A stretch of 64,000 nt of DNA from Prochlorococcus sp. MIT 1223 (GCF_034092465.1 NZ_CP139303.1:1578865-1642864); one strand, 5' to 3'. Counted from the stretch's first letter, positions 23,505-33,881 are shown. Made by a program: numbers and translations. The notes: generated by a model from the letters alone, not told the origin.

Positions 23505-25034
23505 ATGGGATCTTCTAGAGAAAAGTTACCACCAGGAATGCAAGTACAAAAACTACCTACGGGCATTGAAGGCTTTGATGATGTATGTCAGGGGGGGTTG
23601 CCAAATGGCAGAAGTACATTGGTTAGCGGAACTTCAGGGACTGGTAAAACAGTTTTCTCTCTTCAATACCTTTACCATGGAATCTGTCACTTTGATGAGC
23701 CAGGAGTTTTTGTGACCTTTGAAGAGTCACCACTAGATATTATTAATAATGCTTCGAGCTTTGGTTGGGATCTTCAAGAATTAATTGATCAAAACAAACT
23801 ATTTATTCTTGATGCCTCTCCTGACCCAGATGGACAAGACGTTGCTGGGAATTTTGATTTATCAGGATTGATTGAACGAATTAGTTATGCAATAAGAAAA
23901 TATAAAGCAAAAAGAGTTGCTATTGATTCTATGACAGCTGTTTTTCAGCAATATGATGCTTTATATGTTGTAAGAAGAGAAATTTTTAGACTTATAGCGA
24001 GATTAAAAGAAATAGGTGTTACAACTGTTATGACTACTGAAAGAGTTGATGAATATGGTCCTATTGCTCGTTATGGAGTAGAAGAATTCGTTTCAGATAA
24101 TGTGGTTATTCTAAGAAATGTACTTGAAGCTGAAAGGAGGAGACGCACAGTAGAAATTTTGAAGTTAAGGGGTACGACTCATATGAAAGGAGAGTTTCCG
24201 TTTACTATGGGAACTCAAGGTATTAGCGTCTTCCCGCTAGGCGCAATGCGGTTAACTCAACGTTCGTCAAATGTTCGGATAAGTTCAGGTGTTCCTGCCT
24301 TAGATGAAATGTGCGGCGGAGGATATTTTCAAGATTCTATTATTCTTGCTACCGGTGCTACTGGTACTGGTAAAACAATGCTGGTTTCTAAATTTATTGA
24401 AGACGCTTACTTGAATCAGGAGCGTGCAATTCTTTTTGCCTATGAAGAATCTCGTGCTCAACTACTACGTAACTCTACTAGTTGGGGAATTGATTTTGAG
24501 AAAATGGAAGAAGATGGTCTTTTGAAAATTATTTGTGCTTACCCAGAGTCAACAGGTCTTGAAGACCACCTTCAAATAATTAAAACGGAAATCGCTAATT
24601 TTAAGCCATCTAGAATGGCAATTGATTCATTGTCAGCATTAGCTCGCGGTGTTAGCCTTAATGCTTTTAGACAATTTGTAATAGGAGTAACTGGTTATGC
24701 AAAACAAGAAGAAATCGCGGGCTTTTTCACTAACACTGCAGAAGAATTTATGGGGAGTCATTCAATAACTGATTCTCATATTTCAACTATTACAGATACT
24801 ATTCTATTACTACAATATGTAGAGATTAGAGGCGAAATGGCTCGTGCGGTTAATGTATTTAAGATGCGTGGTTCATGGCATGATAAGAGGATTCGTGAAT
24901 ATTTGATAACCAATGAAGGTCCTCAAATTAAGGACTCTTTCTCTAACTTCGAACAAATCTTTAGTGGAGCCCCTCATAGGATTGCGGCTGAAGATCAGTT
25001 ACCTGGGGTTTTTAAGAGTATTGAAAAGAAATAA
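23505..25034 (+). CDS. kaiC: circadian clock ATPase/autokinase KaiC
   Basis: KaiC is a double RecA-like hexameric ATPase that autophosphorylates and autodephosphorylates as the clock core. Both Walker A motifs are present: GTSGTGKT (about 42-49) in the CI half and GATGTGKTM in the CII half. The phosphosite block ITDSHISTITDT is intact, giving Ser/Thr at about 427/428 when aligned with the S. elongatus S431/T432 pair. The C-terminal segment with RGSWHDKRIREYLITNEGPQ and FSNFEQIFSGAPHRI corresponds to the A-loop and tail that KaiA binds in other cyanobacteria. At 509 aa it is about ten residues shorter than the S. elongatus protein. It ends 12 bases from convergent nblS. Confidence 0.98.
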   Translation: MGSSREKLPPGMQVQKLPTGIEGFDDVCQGGLPNGRSTLVSGTSGTGKTVFSLQYLYHGICHFDEPGVFVTFEESPLDIINNASSFGWDLQELIDQNKLFILDASPDPDGQDVAGNFDLSGLIERISYAIRKYKAKRVAIDSMTAVFQQYDALYVVRREIFRLIARLKEIGVTTVMTTERVDEYGPIARYGVEEFVSDNVVILRNVLEAERRRRTVEILKLRGTTHMKGEFPFTMGTQGISVFPLGAMRLTQRSSNVRISSGVPALDEMCGGGYFQDSIILATGATGTGKTMLVSKFIEDAYLNQERAILFAYEESRAQLLRNSTSWGIDFEKMEEDGLLKIICAYPESTGLEDHLQIIKTEIANFKPSRMAIDSLSALARGVSLNAFRQFVIGVTGYAKQEEIAGFFTNTAEEFMGSHSITDSHISTITDTILLLQYVEIRGEMARAVNVFKMRGSWHDKRIREYLITNEGPQIKDSFSNFEQIFSGAPHRIAAEDQLPGVFKSIEKK

Positions 25035-25046
25035 AAGGTTATAACA

Positions 25047-27110
25047 TTAAGTTGTCTCAGTGATTTCAGGATTAAGCTTCATATCCCAATCTCTACTTTT
25101 TCTTGCTGATTTAAGGAATAATTCTTCTTTGTCAGATTCTTTCAAAGGGAGTTCAAACCAAAAAGTTGTCCCTATCCCAGACTCACTTGCCATGGATATT
25201 TTCCCTCCTAACTTTTCAATAATTCCTCGAACAATCGATAGCCCTAGCCCTGTCCCCGCTTCTGTATGTACTGCATTCTCTACTCTAAAAAAGCGTTCAA
25301 AGATTCTTTCTTGGTCTACCCCAGAAATTCCACATCCAGTATCTGCTATTTCTATTCTCAAGCTTGGCAATGGTGAAATTAACTGGCAATGAGGAGCACT
25401 TGTTTTTGTGTTAACAGAGTTTATACATGTATCTGGCCATGGATATGCTTTTAAGGAAATTATTCCTCCATCGCTGCTAAACTTTAAGCTATTCCCAACT
25501 AAGTTATCTAGGACTTGTAGCAATAAATCCCAGTTACCTCTAACTAAAGGCATACTTTCACTTATGTCTACAACTATTTTGACATTCTTATCATCTGCAT
25601 TTAATTTGTAGTTCCTGACTGTTTGCTCTATTGCTGGGCTGATATCAATCGATTCAAATTGAACTGTATTACTAGATTCAAGTTTAGAAAGATCTAGTAC
25701 ATCATTTACTAGTCTTGTAAGCCGATCTGTTTCTGAATTAGCAATTCCAAGAAATTCCTTTTGCTCTTCATCTGAAAGCTGATCCCCGAGATCGTGCAAT
25801 GTTTCCACATAACTTTTGATATTGAAAAGAGGGGTTCGCAGCTCGTGTGAGACATTGCTTATAAAACGTCGTTGCGCAGCATTTAGTTCAACTTCTCTGG
25901 TTAGGTCTTGAATAGTGACGGCAATACCTTTTAACGTTTCCCCACTTGAATCTCGAACTGATTGTAATACGATTCTAAATGTTCTTGGTGGTTCATCAAG
26001 GCTACATCTGAGGTCATCACTATCTTCTAGATTTCCTAAAAGTGAGGCAATTGGCGCATGCAAGTCATTTGCAATGATTTCTGGCAAGAGATTAAGGAGT
26101 TCTTGACCTTCCAAGTCTCGTCCTTCCCATCGAAACAGTCTTCGAGCTGTTTGGTTCACTAATACAATCTTACCTTCCTCGTCTAATAAAATTGCTCCAT
26201 CAGCCATGGTTGCAATTAAGGATTGTTGCTTAACTTGGGCTGCTCTCAACTCTTCAATATTTGCATTGTCATAATCTTCTAATTGAGATGCCATAGCATT
26301 AAAGCCCTTTAATAATTCTCCTAAATCTCCACTCATAGGAATGGACATTCTAGATTTGAAATTTCCGTTTGCTATATCTCTAACCCCTTTTACTAGAGCT
26401 CTAATGGGTCTAGTTATTGTTAGCGCATTGAATACTGCTCCTATTATTACAAGTACCCAAATTGATATGAATACAGCTACTGTGACTTCTCTTGTTAATG
26501 CAGCACTCTCTAATGCTTTCTTGTTAGGAGTTACTCCTAAAGCTAGAGTTCCTAAATACTCACCTTTCCATATCATAGGAACAAATACATCAGTAACTTG
26601 ACCTTGAGGTGTTGTATGTTGCCGTACAAGTGGAAACTGTGGGCGTTTCTGTAATTCAGCTGGGATTTGTAATTTTCTTGTTAACTGTAGGTTGCTATCA
26701 ACATCTGAAGGAGTTGCACTAACTGGTATGCCTAGATTAATTATCCCTTCTGGATCTGTAAAAAATATATAACGCAGGTTTCTGCTTGATCTCCAAAACT
26801 TTTCTGCAACGTTAAAAAGCTCTCTGTCTTGCTTTTTGGCTACTAGTTCAGTGACATTTCCTGAAAGTAAAAGTCCTAAGTCTCTTGCATACCTAGTATC
26901 ATTCAGCCCTGCATCTCTTTGAATACCGTTTAGAGCGAAGAATGTAATTAAAGTCATTATGAAACTGACTCCTAAAGTTGCTATTGCTAGGAGCTTTGAT
27001 CTCAGATTGAAACCAGCCCACCAAAGATTGAGAGATATCAACCAACTGGGACGATTGAAGCTTGGACTTTCACTACTTGGTATAGATGAATTTGAGGTTT
27101 TATTAGACAT
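25047..27110 (-). CDS. nblS: NblS/DspA (Hik33) sensor histidine kinase
   Basis: This is the conserved cyanobacterial membrane kinase that senses high light, cold, osmotic and nutrient stress and controls photosynthesis and high-light-inducible genes. Domains in order: TM1 (about 41-62), periplasmic sensor (63-205), TM2 (209-229), HAMP (229-282, TITRPIRALVKGVRDIANGN), PAS (about 297-405), HisKA with FISNVSHELRTPLFNIKSY (phospho-His H422) and HATPase with NLVGNSLKF, DTGCGIS, and GTGLGLSIVRGIIEKLGGK. The 687-aa length and RSKLLAIATLGVSFIMTL first helix match the family. It lies five bases downstream of purD. Hli proteins, one encoded at 50235, are typical targets of this pathway. Confidence 0.93.
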   Translation of the reverse strand: MSNKTSNSSIPSSESPSFNRPSWLISLNLWWAGFNLRSKLLAIATLGVSFIMTLITFFALNGIQRDAGLNDTRYARDLGLLLSGNVTELVAKKQDRELFNVAEKFWRSSRNLRYIFFTDPEGIINLGIPVSATPSDVDSNLQLTRKLQIPAELQKRPQFPLVRQHTTPQGQVTDVFVPMIWKGEYLGTLALGVTPNKKALESAALTREVTVAVFISIWVLVIIGAVFNALTITRPIRALVKGVRDIANGNFKSRMSIPMSGDLGELLKGFNAMASQLEDYDNANIEELRAAQVKQQSLIATMADGAILLDEEGKIVLVNQTARRLFRWEGRDLEGQELLNLLPEIIANDLHAPIASLLGNLEDSDDLRCSLDEPPRTFRIVLQSVRDSSGETLKGIAVTIQDLTREVELNAAQRRFISNVSHELRTPLFNIKSYVETLHDLGDQLSDEEQKEFLGIANSETDRLTRLVNDVLDLSKLESSNTVQFESIDISPAIEQTVRNYKLNADDKNVKIVVDISESMPLVRGNWDLLLQVLDNLVGNSLKFSSDGGIISLKAYPWPDTCINSVNTKTSAPHCQLISPLPSLRIEIADTGCGISGVDQERIFERFFRVENAVHTEAGTGLGLSIVRGIIEKLGGKISMASESGIGTTFWFELPLKESDKEELFLKSARKSRDWDMKLNPEITETT

Positions 27111-27115
27111 TAATT

Positions 27116-28441
27116 TTAAGCATTAAACTCTTTTCTAACTTGATGACCAATATCCTTTCTATATGTAATTCCGTCATAATCAATCATTTTGATAATCTTA
27201 TAAGCTTTTGAAAAAGCTTCATCGAAGGAATCTCCTTGACTAACGATAGAGAGTACCCTCCCCCCAGAGGTTATTAGTGTTCCATCTTTATCATGTTGTG
27301 TCCCAGCATGAAATATTTGAACTGACTCATTTGGCTCAAAGTTGATCGTAATAGGGTCCCCTTTGATGGGTGCTTCTGGGTACCCAGAAGCAGCTGCTAC
27401 AACACAGGCACTGCATTTTTGCTTGATAGAAAGTTTCGAACATTGATCTAGCTTCCCTAATGCACAAGCTAGTAATACTTCGGCTAACTCTGCACCTAAC
27501 AAAGGAATTAGAGCTTGACATTCTGGGTCCCCAAAACGACAGTTGTATTCAATAACTTGAGGACCTGAAGATGTGATCATTAAACCTGCGTAAATAACAC
27601 CTCTATAATTAATTCCACGGCTTTTAAGAGCTTCTATAGTGGGTTCAAGAATTGATTCTCTTATAGTTGCTAGCTCAGTACTGTTAATTAAAGGAGCAGG
27701 TGTGTATGCTCCCATGCCACCTGTGTTAGGTCCTTGATCACCTTCTTTTAGACGTTTATGGTCTTGTGCTGGAGGTAAAACAACCATTCTCTCTCCATCG
27801 CATAGTGCAAAAATCGAAACTTCTGGACCTTGAAGAAGTTCTTCTAAAATAACTCGTTTTCCCGCGTCCCCAAATTTTCCGGAAAAAACATCTTTAACTG
27901 CTTGAATTGTTTCATTGATATTTTTCGGAACCATTACTCCTTTACCGCTGGCTAGGCCATCGACTTTTACAACAAGAGGTTTCTTGAATTCATTGATAAT
28001 GGTTAATGCTTCATTTAGATTTTCAATTTCCCAGTGCTTAGCTGTTGGTATTTGAACTTTATTCATAAGATCCTTTGCCCAGCTTTTGCTTGCTTCTAAT
28101 TGCGCCCCATCTTTGCCTGGTCCAAAAACTGCAATATTGTCCTCTCTAAGTTTGTCTGCCAAGCCTGATGCTAATGGGGCTTCAGGACCAATTACGACTA
28201 AATCAATTTTATTTAATTTGCATTCATTTTTAATTTTATCGACATCGGAAGTTGCAATATCTATGGATACACATTTATCAAAGTCTCTACTACCCCCATT
28301 CCCAGGCGCAATAAAAATCTTTTCAACACCATCTGAATGGCTTAACCCCCAAGCTAAAGCATTTTCTCTTCCACCGCTTCCTACAATTAATATATTTTTT
28401 GCATGATTATTAACTTGATTTTCTTTCTTAAGGTTTGTCAT
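27116..28441 (-). CDS. purD: phosphoribosylamine--glycine ligase
   Basis: PurD joins phosphoribosylamine and glycine, the second step of de novo purine synthesis, with ATP. This is an ATP-grasp enzyme of 441 aa: N-terminal domain with ILIVGSGGRENALAWGLSHS, lysine-rich ATP-binding region PLVVKVDGLASGKGVMVPKN, GPEVSIFALCDG, and the metal-binding end VIEYNCRFGDPECQALIPLL. It precedes nblS by five bases, so the two are probably one transcript, an arrangement that ties a sensor kinase to a housekeeping gene. purC, also a purine gene, is divergent about 200 bases away. Confidence 0.97.
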   Translation of the reverse strand: MTNLKKENQVNNHAKNILIVGSGGRENALAWGLSHSDGVEKIFIAPGNGGSRDFDKCVSIDIATSDVDKIKNECKLNKIDLVVIGPEAPLASGLADKLREDNIAVFGPGKDGAQLEASKSWAKDLMNKVQIPTAKHWEIENLNEALTIINEFKKPLVVKVDGLASGKGVMVPKNINETIQAVKDVFSGKFGDAGKRVILEELLQGPEVSIFALCDGERMVVLPPAQDHKRLKEGDQGPNTGGMGAYTPAPLINSTELATIRESILEPTIEALKSRGINYRGVIYAGLMITSSGPQVIEYNCRFGDPECQALIPLLGAELAEVLLACALGKLDQCSKLSIKQKCSACVVAAASGYPEAPIKGDPITINFEPNESVQIFHAGTQHDKDGTLITSGGRVLSIVSQGDSFDEAFSKAYKIIKMIDYDGITYRKDIGHQVRKEFNA

Positions 28442-28643
28442 AGGTAATTACAGGAGAATGAAATTGATTTAAAAAAGCTGGTAAAGAAGAATTTATTTGG
28501 CACTTAAGCCATTGTTTATTTTATTAGTTTGACTATTTTAATGATTTTTAAGAGGATCCATCATTTATTTTGTGTTTTTAGAATAAGTTGCATCCTTTCC
28601 ATTGATTTGGGTAGTTTGATATTGAAGTCTATTAAGCGTGTAA

Positions 28644-29411
28644 ATGGAAATAAAGCATGGCCCTCTTATATATGAAGGGAAGGCTAAAAGAGTTTATTCC
28701 ACTAGTTCTCAAGACAAGGTTTTGATTGAGTATAAAGATGATGCGACTGCTTTTAATGCCTTAAAACACTCTGTTTTGAGTGGAAAGGGCTTACTGAATT
28801 GTCAAATCTCAGCTCATCTTTTTAATTTCCTCCATCAAAATCAAGTCCCTACTCATTTCTTATCTCTTCAAGGTGAGACTTGGATGCTCGCACAACGTAT
28901 CAATGTAATTCCATTAGAGGTGGTGATTAGAAATGTTGCTACTGGTTCTTTGTGCAAGCAAACGCCAATACCTGAAGGAGAACCAATTAATCCCCCACTC
29001 CTAGATATTTATTACAAAGATGATGATTTGGGTGACCCTCTTTTAACAGACTCAAGATTGAAATTGCTTGGATTGATAACTTCCGAGCAACGTTTAGAAA
29101 TAGAGAGTCTTGCGAGAAAAGTTAATGAATTAATGATTGGATTTTTTAATAAAATTGATTTGACCCTTATCGATTTCAAGTTAGAAATGGGCTTTAATAA
29201 TTTAGGAAAAATACTTGTGGCAGATGAAATCAGCCCAGACACCTGCAGGCTTTGGGACAATCGAAGCAATGATTCAAATGAGCGTATTCTTGATAAGGAT
29301 CGATTCAGGAAGGACCTTGGAGGAGTGATAGACGGTTACGGTGAGATTCTTAAACGTATACAAGGGGGTGCTGATAAAGCGGCAAATGCAGTTAATCTCA
29401 GCGAAGGTTAA
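28644..29411 (+). CDS. purC: SAICAR synthetase
   Basis: PurC ligates aspartate to CAIR in purine synthesis, using ATP. The 255-aa product shows [20 protein letters not shown] near the start, the signature [20 protein letters not shown], and [14 protein letters not shown] and [14 protein letters not shown] at the active site. The length is standard for the single-domain bacterial enzyme. It is divergent from purD and 30 bases before bamA on the same strand, so bamA transcription could be partly coupled to purC. Confidence 0.97.
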   Translation: MEIKHGPLIYEGKAKRVYSTSSQDKVLIEYKDDATAFNALKHSVLSGKGLLNCQISAHLFNFLHQNQVPTHFLSLQGETWMLAQRINVIPLEVVIRNVATGSLCKQTPIPEGEPINPPLLDIYYKDDDLGDPLLTDSRLKLLGLITSEQRLEIESLARKVNELMIGFFNKIDLTLIDFKLEMGFNNLGKILVADEISPDTCRLWDNRSNDSNERILDKDRFRKDLGGVIDGYGEILKRIQGGADKAANAVNLSEG

Positions 29412-29440
29412 AAACTTTTTAGAAGAATTTTAAATTTTTT

Positions 29441-31711
29441 ATGGCACGAACTTCAAAAAGAGGTCCAGTCGGATTGATACGTAAAGGTACTTTTGGATTG
29501 GCATTAGCCCTTCCTTTCGTTTCTTGTCCCATGTATTCCGAGGCCTCTAATATTGAAATTATTAATAGTCAGAATCAATTAGGGGTTGCTAACTCGAGGC
29601 TTAGTAATGATTTTCAGCATAAAACTATATCAGATAATCAACAAAGCCCAGATTTAGAAATAAATAAGATTGCTAATAACTCAACTGAGAAAACTCAGGA
29701 GAAACTTTTCTTAATTGCTGAAGTTATTATTGAAGGAATAGATGGACATCCTGATCAGAAGCGACTTCAATATGCTGCATATGATGCAATGAGTATTAGA
29801 CCTGGAAGTAAAGTTTCTAGGAAAGATGTTCAAAGGGATTTAGAAGCTATTTATGCAACTGGTTGGTTCTCAGGAGCTACTATCGATTCTCAGGAAACCC
29901 CTTTAGGTATAGGCTTAATTGTTAAAGTTCAGCCAAACCCGTTGTTGAAAAGGGTTGATATTTTGCCTAAAGGTTCAAAGTTAGAGTTAGCTGTAATTGA
30001 TCAAATCTTTAAAAGAGACTATGGTAAAACTCTTAATTTAAATATACTTCAACTTCGAATTAAAGAACTTAAAAATTGGTATTTAGATGAAGGATATTCA
30101 CTTTCAAGGATATCAGGCCCCAATAGAATTTCTCCAGAAGGTATTATAGAACTAAATGTAAATGAAGGAGCTGTAGAAGGATTCGAAATAATTTTTATAA
30201 ATGAAGATGGTGAAACTGTTAATGAGAATGGTAAAGAGGTTAAGGGAAAGACAAAAATTTGGGTAATTGAAAGAGAATTATCTTTAAAACCTGGAGATGT
30301 TTTTAATAGAAATAAGCTGGAAGAAGATATTAAAAGGCTTTATGGACTTGGGCTTTTTACCGATGTAAAAGTCACCTTGAAACCTGCGCCTGGTAAGCCA
30401 GGTCATGTTTTCATAGTTTTAGGTATAACCGAGCAAAGGACAGGAACTCTAACTGGTGGAATCGGCTATAGTGGTGCACAAGGAGTGTTTGGTCAAGGAG
30501 GACTACAAGAGTCAAATTTATTAGGAAGATCTTGGAAAACAAGTTTTAATATGAGTTATGGTGAATATGGTGGCTTAATCAATCTTTCTTTACGCGATCC
30601 TTGGATAAAAGGTGATAAATATAGAAGCTCATTTAGAGGTTCTATATTTGTCGCAAGAGATGTTCCTCAAGAGTTTAGGAGTGAAAAGGATGGAAATATT
30701 AAAGGTATTAGTGAACGTTATGAACCTTCTGCTTCTTATTCCACGGCTTATCAAATCGACTCTACTACTCCTACTGGAAGTTCCTACACTTCTGTTGATT
30801 TAGCTAAAGCAGCAGATAACACTGTTAGTTGGTTTGACTATGAAGGAGATTCAATAGTTCTTCAAAGGTCAGGTGGTTCATTCTCTTTTGGAAGGCCATT
30901 AAATGGAGGAGATCCATTTAAGAGAGCTAAGTGGAGCGTGCTTCTGGGGATGAATTTTCAAAAAATAAAAGCAATAGATTATGCAGGAAATAAAAGACCA
31001 TATGGTGTAGTAGATAAGGATATCTCTACCAGTAAATCTGCACCAAAAGATAGCGTTATTTGCGTAGCTTTTAATTGTGCAGATGAAAATACATTAGTTA
31101 GTTTCAGAGCTGCAACTAGTTACAACAATGTGAATGACTCAAGAAATCCCACATCAGGAGATTTCTTATCATTTAGCACAGAGCAATATGTTTCTCTTGG
31201 AAATAATTCTCCTACTTTTAATCGTGCAAGGGTTGGTTATTCATACTTTATTCCTGTTAATTGGTTAAAACTTCATAAAGGTTGTCGCCCCAAGGATGGC
31301 GAAAAACGTAATTGTCCACAGACTATTGCTTTCCAAGCCAAGACAGGCTCAATTGTTGGAGACCTGCCTCCTTATGAAGCCTTTTGTGTTGGTGGTACAA
31401 GCTCAGTAAGAGGATTTGCTAGTTGTGATTTAGCGGTTGGTAGAAGCTTTGGAGAGGCTTCAGTGGAATATAGATATCCGATTTGGAGAATAGTTTCAGG
31501 AGCTCTTTTTGTTGATGCTGGAACTGACTTTGGATCTCAATCAAGTGTTCCAGGTAAGCCAGGAGTGATTCTAGATAAGCCTGGTCATGGATACTCATTG
31601 GGTACTAGTTTTGTTGTCAATACTCCAGTTGGCCCACTTCGCTTTGATGTAGCCAGTAAAGAGTTAGGAGAAGAATGGAGATACAACTTAGGAGTTGGTT
31701 GGAAGTTCTAG
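29441..31711 (+). CDS. bamA: outer-membrane assembly factor BamA/Omp85
   Basis: This is the Omp85 family beta-barrel protein that inserts outer-membrane proteins; the cyanobacterial form is the relative of chloroplast Toc75. At 756 aa it has an N-terminal signal region (LALALPFVSCPMYSEAS) and a Ser/Asn-rich linker. Three POTRA-like repeats lie at about 90-335 (FLIAEVIIEGIDGH, PLLKRVDILPKG, GFEIIFINEDGE). The C-terminal barrel has the lid-lock motif VRGF within GGTSSVRGFASCDLAVG. The C-terminus ends GVGWKF with the terminal phenylalanine typical of outer-membrane proteins. It heads the lipid A operon, linking protein and lipid assembly of the outer membrane. Confidence 0.94.
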   Translation: MARTSKRGPVGLIRKGTFGLALALPFVSCPMYSEASNIEIINSQNQLGVANSRLSNDFQHKTISDNQQSPDLEINKIANNSTEKTQEKLFLIAEVIIEGIDGHPDQKRLQYAAYDAMSIRPGSKVSRKDVQRDLEAIYATGWFSGATIDSQETPLGIGLIVKVQPNPLLKRVDILPKGSKLELAVIDQIFKRDYGKTLNLNILQLRIKELKNWYLDEGYSLSRISGPNRISPEGIIELNVNEGAVEGFEIIFINEDGETVNENGKEVKGKTKIWVIERELSLKPGDVFNRNKLEEDIKRLYGLGLFTDVKVTLKPAPGKPGHVFIVLGITEQRTGTLTGGIGYSGAQGVFGQGGLQESNLLGRSWKTSFNMSYGEYGGLINLSLRDPWIKGDKYRSSFRGSIFVARDVPQEFRSEKDGNIKGISERYEPSASYSTAYQIDSTTPTGSSYTSVDLAKAADNTVSWFDYEGDSIVLQRSGGSFSFGRPLNGGDPFKRAKWSVLLGMNFQKIKAIDYAGNKRPYGVVDKDISTSKSAPKDSVICVAFNCADENTLVSFRAATSYNNVNDSRNPTSGDFLSFSTEQYVSLGNNSPTFNRARVGYSYFIPVNWLKLHKGCRPKDGEKRNCPQTIAFQAKTGSIVGDLPPYEAFCVGGTSSVRGFASCDLAVGRSFGEASVEYRYPIWRIVSGALFVDAGTDFGSQSSVPGKPGVILDKPGHGYSLGTSFVVNTPVGPLRFDVASKELGEEWRYNLGVGWKF

Positions 31712-32562
31712 TGGATATATGGCCTTGTGATTATGAAGGAGCTTGGACTCTCGCAAACCCTTTTAGAAGAAAGGGTATCGCACTTCATAGTGGAGAAGTT
31801 TCAGAAGCACATATTTTCCCATCTGAAGTTGCAGGATTTCATATTTCTTGGATTGATCAAGAAGAGAAACCAGTAGCTCTTAATACGGCACAAATAAGAA
31901 ATACACCTTTATGTACAACGCTTGATTTTGAAAATAAATCTCTTTCGACAGTTGAACATCTTTTATCTGCTTTAGTTGGATGTGGTTTAACTCATGTACA
32001 TATAAAGGTTTCAGGTAATGAAATACCTATTTTAGATGGATCAGCAAAGTGCTGGGTAGATGCTATTCAGGAAGTTGGACTAAAACCTGCAATTACTCCT
32101 TCTGAAAAAGCTTCAATACTTAAGAAATCGATACTCCTCAATAGAGGAGATAGTGTTATTAGTGCAATTCCTGCCAAAAAATTGAAATTAATTGGTGTAA
32201 TTGATTTCCCTTATCAAGCCATAGGCCAGCAAATGTATGCCATTGAATTATGCCCAAACAATTTTGTTAAAGAAATAGCTCCAGCTCGTACTTTTGGATT
32301 TATTGATCAAATAGACCAATTAAAAAAAGCAGGTTTAATCAAAGGTGGAGGATTAGAAAATGCTTTAGTTTGTGACGGCAGCACTTGGCTTAACCCACCT
32401 CTAAGGTTTAAAGATGAACCGGTACGTCATAAGCTTTTAGACTTGATAGGTGACTTGGCTCTAGTCGGTTTGCCTAAGGCCCAAGTATTGGTATATAAGG
32501 GATCTCATTCCCTGCATGCTGATTTGGCGGCTGCTCTTCTTGAGCATTGTTCTACGGATTGA
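31711..32562 (+). CDS. lpxC: UDP-3-O-acyl-N-acetylglucosamine deacetylase
   Basis: LpxC is the committed zinc-dependent step of lipid A synthesis. The GTG at 31711 is chosen: it overlaps the bamA stop by one base (TAGTG), with GGAAG about eight bases upstream. An ATG at 31675 inside bamA would add 12 residues with no family support. The 283-aa protein shows RRKGIALHSGEVSEAHIFPS, the zinc histidine motif STVEHLLSALVGCGLTHVHI, ARTFGFIDQ and the second zinc site RHKLLDLIGDLALVG. It is the first of four tightly linked lipid A or fatty-acid genes. Confidence 0.95.
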   Translation: MDIWPCDYEGAWTLANPFRRKGIALHSGEVSEAHIFPSEVAGFHISWIDQEEKPVALNTAQIRNTPLCTTLDFENKSLSTVEHLLSALVGCGLTHVHIKVSGNEIPILDGSAKCWVDAIQEVGLKPAITPSEKASILKKSILLNRGDSVISAIPAKKLKLIGVIDFPYQAIGQQMYAIELCPNNFVKEIAPARTFGFIDQIDQLKKAGLIKGGGLENALVCDGSTWLNPPLRFKDEPVRHKLLDLIGDLALVGLPKAQVLVYKGSHSLHADLAAALLEHCSTD

Positions 32563-32568
32563 TTTCTC

Positions 32569-33024
32569 TTGACTGACTCCTCAACTAAAACAGCTTCATT
32601 AACAACTGAGCAAATTTTAGGCTTATTGCCTCATCGATATCCATTTGCCTTAGTTGACCGTGTCATTGAATATGAGCCTGGTGTAAAGGCAGTTGCCATT
32701 AAGAATGTAACTCTTAATGAGCCACAGTTTCAGGGACATTTCCCTGATAAACCCTTAATGCCAGGTGTTTTAATTGTCGAAGCAATGGCTCAAGTAGGTG
32801 GTCTTATCGTGTCTACGATGAATGATGTTCCCAAAGGCCTTTTCGTCTTTGCAGGAATAGATGGAGTGAGGTTCCGTAGACCTGTCGTTCCAGGAGATCA
32901 ACTGAAAATATATTGTGAGCTTTTGAGTATTAAAAGGAAGCGTTTTGGGAAGATTCGTGGAGAGGTCAAAGTAGATGATCAACTTGTATGTTCTGGCGAA
33001 CTATTATTTTCGTTATTGAATTAA
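32569..33024 (+). CDS. fabZ: 3-hydroxyacyl-ACP dehydratase
   Basis: FabZ dehydrates beta-hydroxyacyl-ACP in fatty acid elongation and competes with LpxA for hydroxymyristoyl-ACP, which explains its place in an lpx operon. The 151-aa hot-dog protein contains the catalytic His in [14 protein letters not shown] and Glu in [20 protein letters not shown]. The start is a TTG at 32569, six bases after the lpxC stop. It is followed closely by lpxA. Length and motifs are standard. Confidence 0.96.
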   Translation: MTDSSTKTASLTTEQILGLLPHRYPFALVDRVIEYEPGVKAVAIKNVTLNEPQFQGHFPDKPLMPGVLIVEAMAQVGGLIVSTMNDVPKGLFVFAGIDGVRFRRPVVPGDQLKIYCELLSIKRKRFGKIRGEVKVDDQLVCSGELLFSLLN

Positions 33025-33029
33025 AAGTC

Positions 33030-33881
33030 ATGAGTGTACAAAAATACCCTTCAGATCTAAAAATAAAAAACGAAATTAAGATTCACCCTTTGGCTGAGGT
33101 GTCTTCACAAGCTGAACTTGCCTCTGGAGTAGTTATTGGGCCAGGAGTGGTAATTGGCCCTGATGTTCAGATTGGAGAAGGTTCGGTTATTGGCCCAAAT
33201 GTAGTCCTTGATGGGAAATTAACGATTGGTGCTTATAATCATTTCTTCCCTGGTGCTTGTATAGGTTTAGAACCTCAAGACTTAAAATATAAAGGAGCAA
33301 AGACTGAAGTTGTAATAGGAGATCGAAACACCTTTCGTGAGTGTGTAACTATTAATAGGGCAACTGAAGAAGGTGAAAAAACATTGATAGGCGATGGGAG
33401 CCTTTTAATGGCTTATTGTCATGTCGCACATAATTGTAAGATTGGGGATAGCGTTATCATGTCAAATAGTGTGCAGGTCGCTGGACACGTAGTTATTGAA
33501 GATAGAGCTGTAATAGGAGGGTGCGTAGGGATTCATCAATTTGTTCATATCGGATCTTTAGCAATGGTTGGAGGGATGACAAAAGTAGAACGAGATGTAC
33601 CTCCTTACTGTTTAGTGGAGGGGAACCCTGGAAGAATGAGAAGTTTAAATCTTGTAGGTATTAGACGTAGTGGTCTAGAACGCCACAATAAAATTGAATT
33701 TAGGCAATTACAAGAAACTTGGAGATTACTTTATAGATCAGGACATGTTTTAAAGAGAGCATTAGAGTTGGCAAGAGAAACAAAATTACAACCTTCTTCT
33801 GAAAACCTTTGCTCATTTCTTGAGGCTTCTTCAGGAAAAGGTAGGCGAGGACCAATCCCTTTGGCAATTGTTAATAACTAA
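33030..33881 (+). CDS. lpxA: UDP-N-acetylglucosamine acyltransferase
   Basis: LpxA transfers a 3-hydroxyacyl chain from ACP to UDP-GlcNAc, the first step of lipid A. The ATG at 33030 lies five bases after the fabZ stop; the frame is open upstream within fabZ but those codons are not LpxA-like. The 283-aa protein is a left-handed parallel beta helix of hexapeptide repeats ([20 protein letters not shown]), with the catalytic His in [12 protein letters not shown] and the C-terminal helical domain from about residue 200. Its stop overlaps the lpxB ATG by one base. Confidence 0.96.
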   Translation: MSVQKYPSDLKIKNEIKIHPLAEVSSQAELASGVVIGPGVVIGPDVQIGEGSVIGPNVVLDGKLTIGAYNHFFPGACIGLEPQDLKYKGAKTEVVIGDRNTFRECVTINRATEEGEKTLIGDGSLLMAYCHVAHNCKIGDSVIMSNSVQVAGHVVIEDRAVIGGCVGIHQFVHIGSLAMVGGMTKVERDVPPYCLVEGNPGRMRSLNLVGIRRSGLERHNKIEFRQLQETWRLLYRSGHVLKRALELARETKLQPSSENLCSFLEASSGKGRRGPIPLAIVNN

